NCBI GenBank assembly: GCA_021775515.1
Contig: JAJFHR010000075.1
Location: forward strand, 1-5,773
Source: Hyphomicrobiales bacterium
Lineage (GTDB): Bacteria > Pseudomonadota > Alphaproteobacteria > Rhizobiales > JAJFHR01
Direction of reading: 5' to 3'
DNA length: 5,773 nt
The notes beneath the pieces were generated by a model. The model made no database searches. It was not told the origin of the DNA and saw nothing but the letters and a program-made list of their open reading frames with translations. Below are positions 5,394-5,773 of this stretch, in pieces. Every line of letters begins with the position of its first letter. The stretch's first letter is position 1. A program made the translations under genes and the position numbers.

Positions 5394-5773
5394 ATGGCGC
5401 AGTCACAAAACGATCTTCCAAATCTCGCGGAGGCGGACTGGCTGAATTCTCCCACGCTTAAGGCAGTTTTTGCGGTGCTTGGCGGCTGTAATGAGGTGCG
5501 TGTGGTTGGCGGAGCCGTACGCGATACGCTGCTCGGTAGAAAAGTTGGCGACATAGATCTGGCCACTACCCGTTCGCCTGACGAAATCATGCAAAGAAGC
5601 ATAAATGCGGGCCTCAAAGCGGTGAGAACCGGCGGAGATCACGGCACAGTCAGTGTGATTGTGACGCGGGAAATGATTACACAGGTTTTTGAAGTTACCC
5701 CGTTGAGAATAGACGTTAAAACCGACGGCCGACACGCTATTGCCGAACCAACTCAAAGTTGGGCACTGGATGC
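5394..5773 (+). CDS. cca: CCA tRNA nucleotidyltransferase, N-terminal part, cut by window edge
   Basis: The frame is open from the ATG at 5394 to the window end, giving 126 residues of a protein usually about 400 long. The class II nucleotidyltransferase head is clear: VVGGAVRDTLLG (37-48) gives the GGxVRD motif, and GDIDLATT (52-59) gives the two metal-binding aspartates D53 and D55. Next come TGGDHGTVSVIV (79-90), which corresponds to the HGTV strand, and FEVTPLRIDVKTDGRHA (99-115) with the conserved RxD and DGR elements. The enzyme adds or repairs the 3' CCA of tRNAs using CTP and ATP (EC 2.7.7.72). The C-terminal tRNA-binding domains lie beyond the window. AGGG (5381-5384) stands 9 bases upstream of the ATG. 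An in-frame TTG at 5388 is a less likely start. It follows the DUF6111-like gene by 67 bases in the same direction, so it could be read from the same transcript or partly on its own. Confidence 0.95.
   Translation, partial: MAQSQNDLPNLAEADWLNSPTLKAVFAVLGGCNEVRVVGGAVRDTLLGRKVGDIDLATTRSPDEIMQRSINAGLKAVRTGGDHGTVSVIVTREMITQVFEVTPLRIDVKTDGRHAIAEPTQSWALD

Noticed and set aside
5351..5756. Minus-strand open frames of 88 and 117 codons at the right end
   Set aside because: They are antisense to cca, whose GGxVRD and DxD motifs make the plus strand the coding one.
1..5773. Search for mobile elements, CRISPR repeats, tRNA/rRNA genes, toxin-antitoxin or defence genes
   Set aside because: No terminal repeats, repeat-spacer pattern, cloverleaf or relevant protein motifs were seen. 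MoxR/VWA genes can occur in defence-like ternary systems, but this set is the ordinary alphaproteobacterial BatA/DUF4159 operon.

Overview
The window looks like an ordinary alphaproteobacterial chromosome segment, most likely from Hyphomicrobiales/Rhizobiales or a relative. The main evidence is gene order. A plus-strand run of DUF1285, CoA-pyrophosphatase NUDIX, a small DUF6111-like membrane protein and a CCA tRNA nucleotidyltransferase sits divergently next to MoxR ATPase, DUF58 and BatA/DUF4159. From general knowledge this combination is typical of that class, and the protein motifs agree. Base composition is close to balanced by eye, lower in GC than most soil rhizobia. I see no mobile elements, CRISPR arrays, rRNA/tRNA genes or clear signs of transfer.

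Left half, minus strand (3681 down to 1). A three-gene operon runs leftward. It comprises a MoxR-family AAA+ ATPase (3681-2671), a DUF58 von Willebrand A-like protein with an intact MIDAS motif (2634-1681), and a large BatA/DUF4159 membrane protein (from 1677, running off the left edge after 559 residues). Spacings of 36 and 3 bases suggest co-transcription and translational coupling. The likely role, inferred from MoxR/VWA systems, is an ATPase working with VWA-domain partners to remodel or activate protein targets at the inner membrane. The client is unknown.

Centre (3682-3820). A 139-base divergent intergenic region carries two candidate sigma70-like promoters lying across each other on opposite strands. 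An 18-base imperfect palindrome lies where the leftward transcript would start. These are the best regulatory candidates in the window, but they come from reading by eye.

Right half, plus strand (3821 to 5773). DUF1285, the NUDIX hydrolase and the DUF6111-like protein are packed with gaps of 15 and 9 bases and look like one operon. After 67 bases comes cca, cut by the right edge after 126 codons. A perfect 9-base-pair hairpin in that 67-base gap touches the cca ribosome-binding site. The operon combines coenzyme A turnover and tRNA 3'-end maturation with two proteins of unknown function. The window covers no gene-free stretch longer than 300 bases.

I do not find a convincing previously undescribed system. 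The most interesting items are the overlapping divergent promoters with the palindrome, the cca leader hairpin, and the VWA partner pair in which one MIDAS site is intact and the other degenerate.
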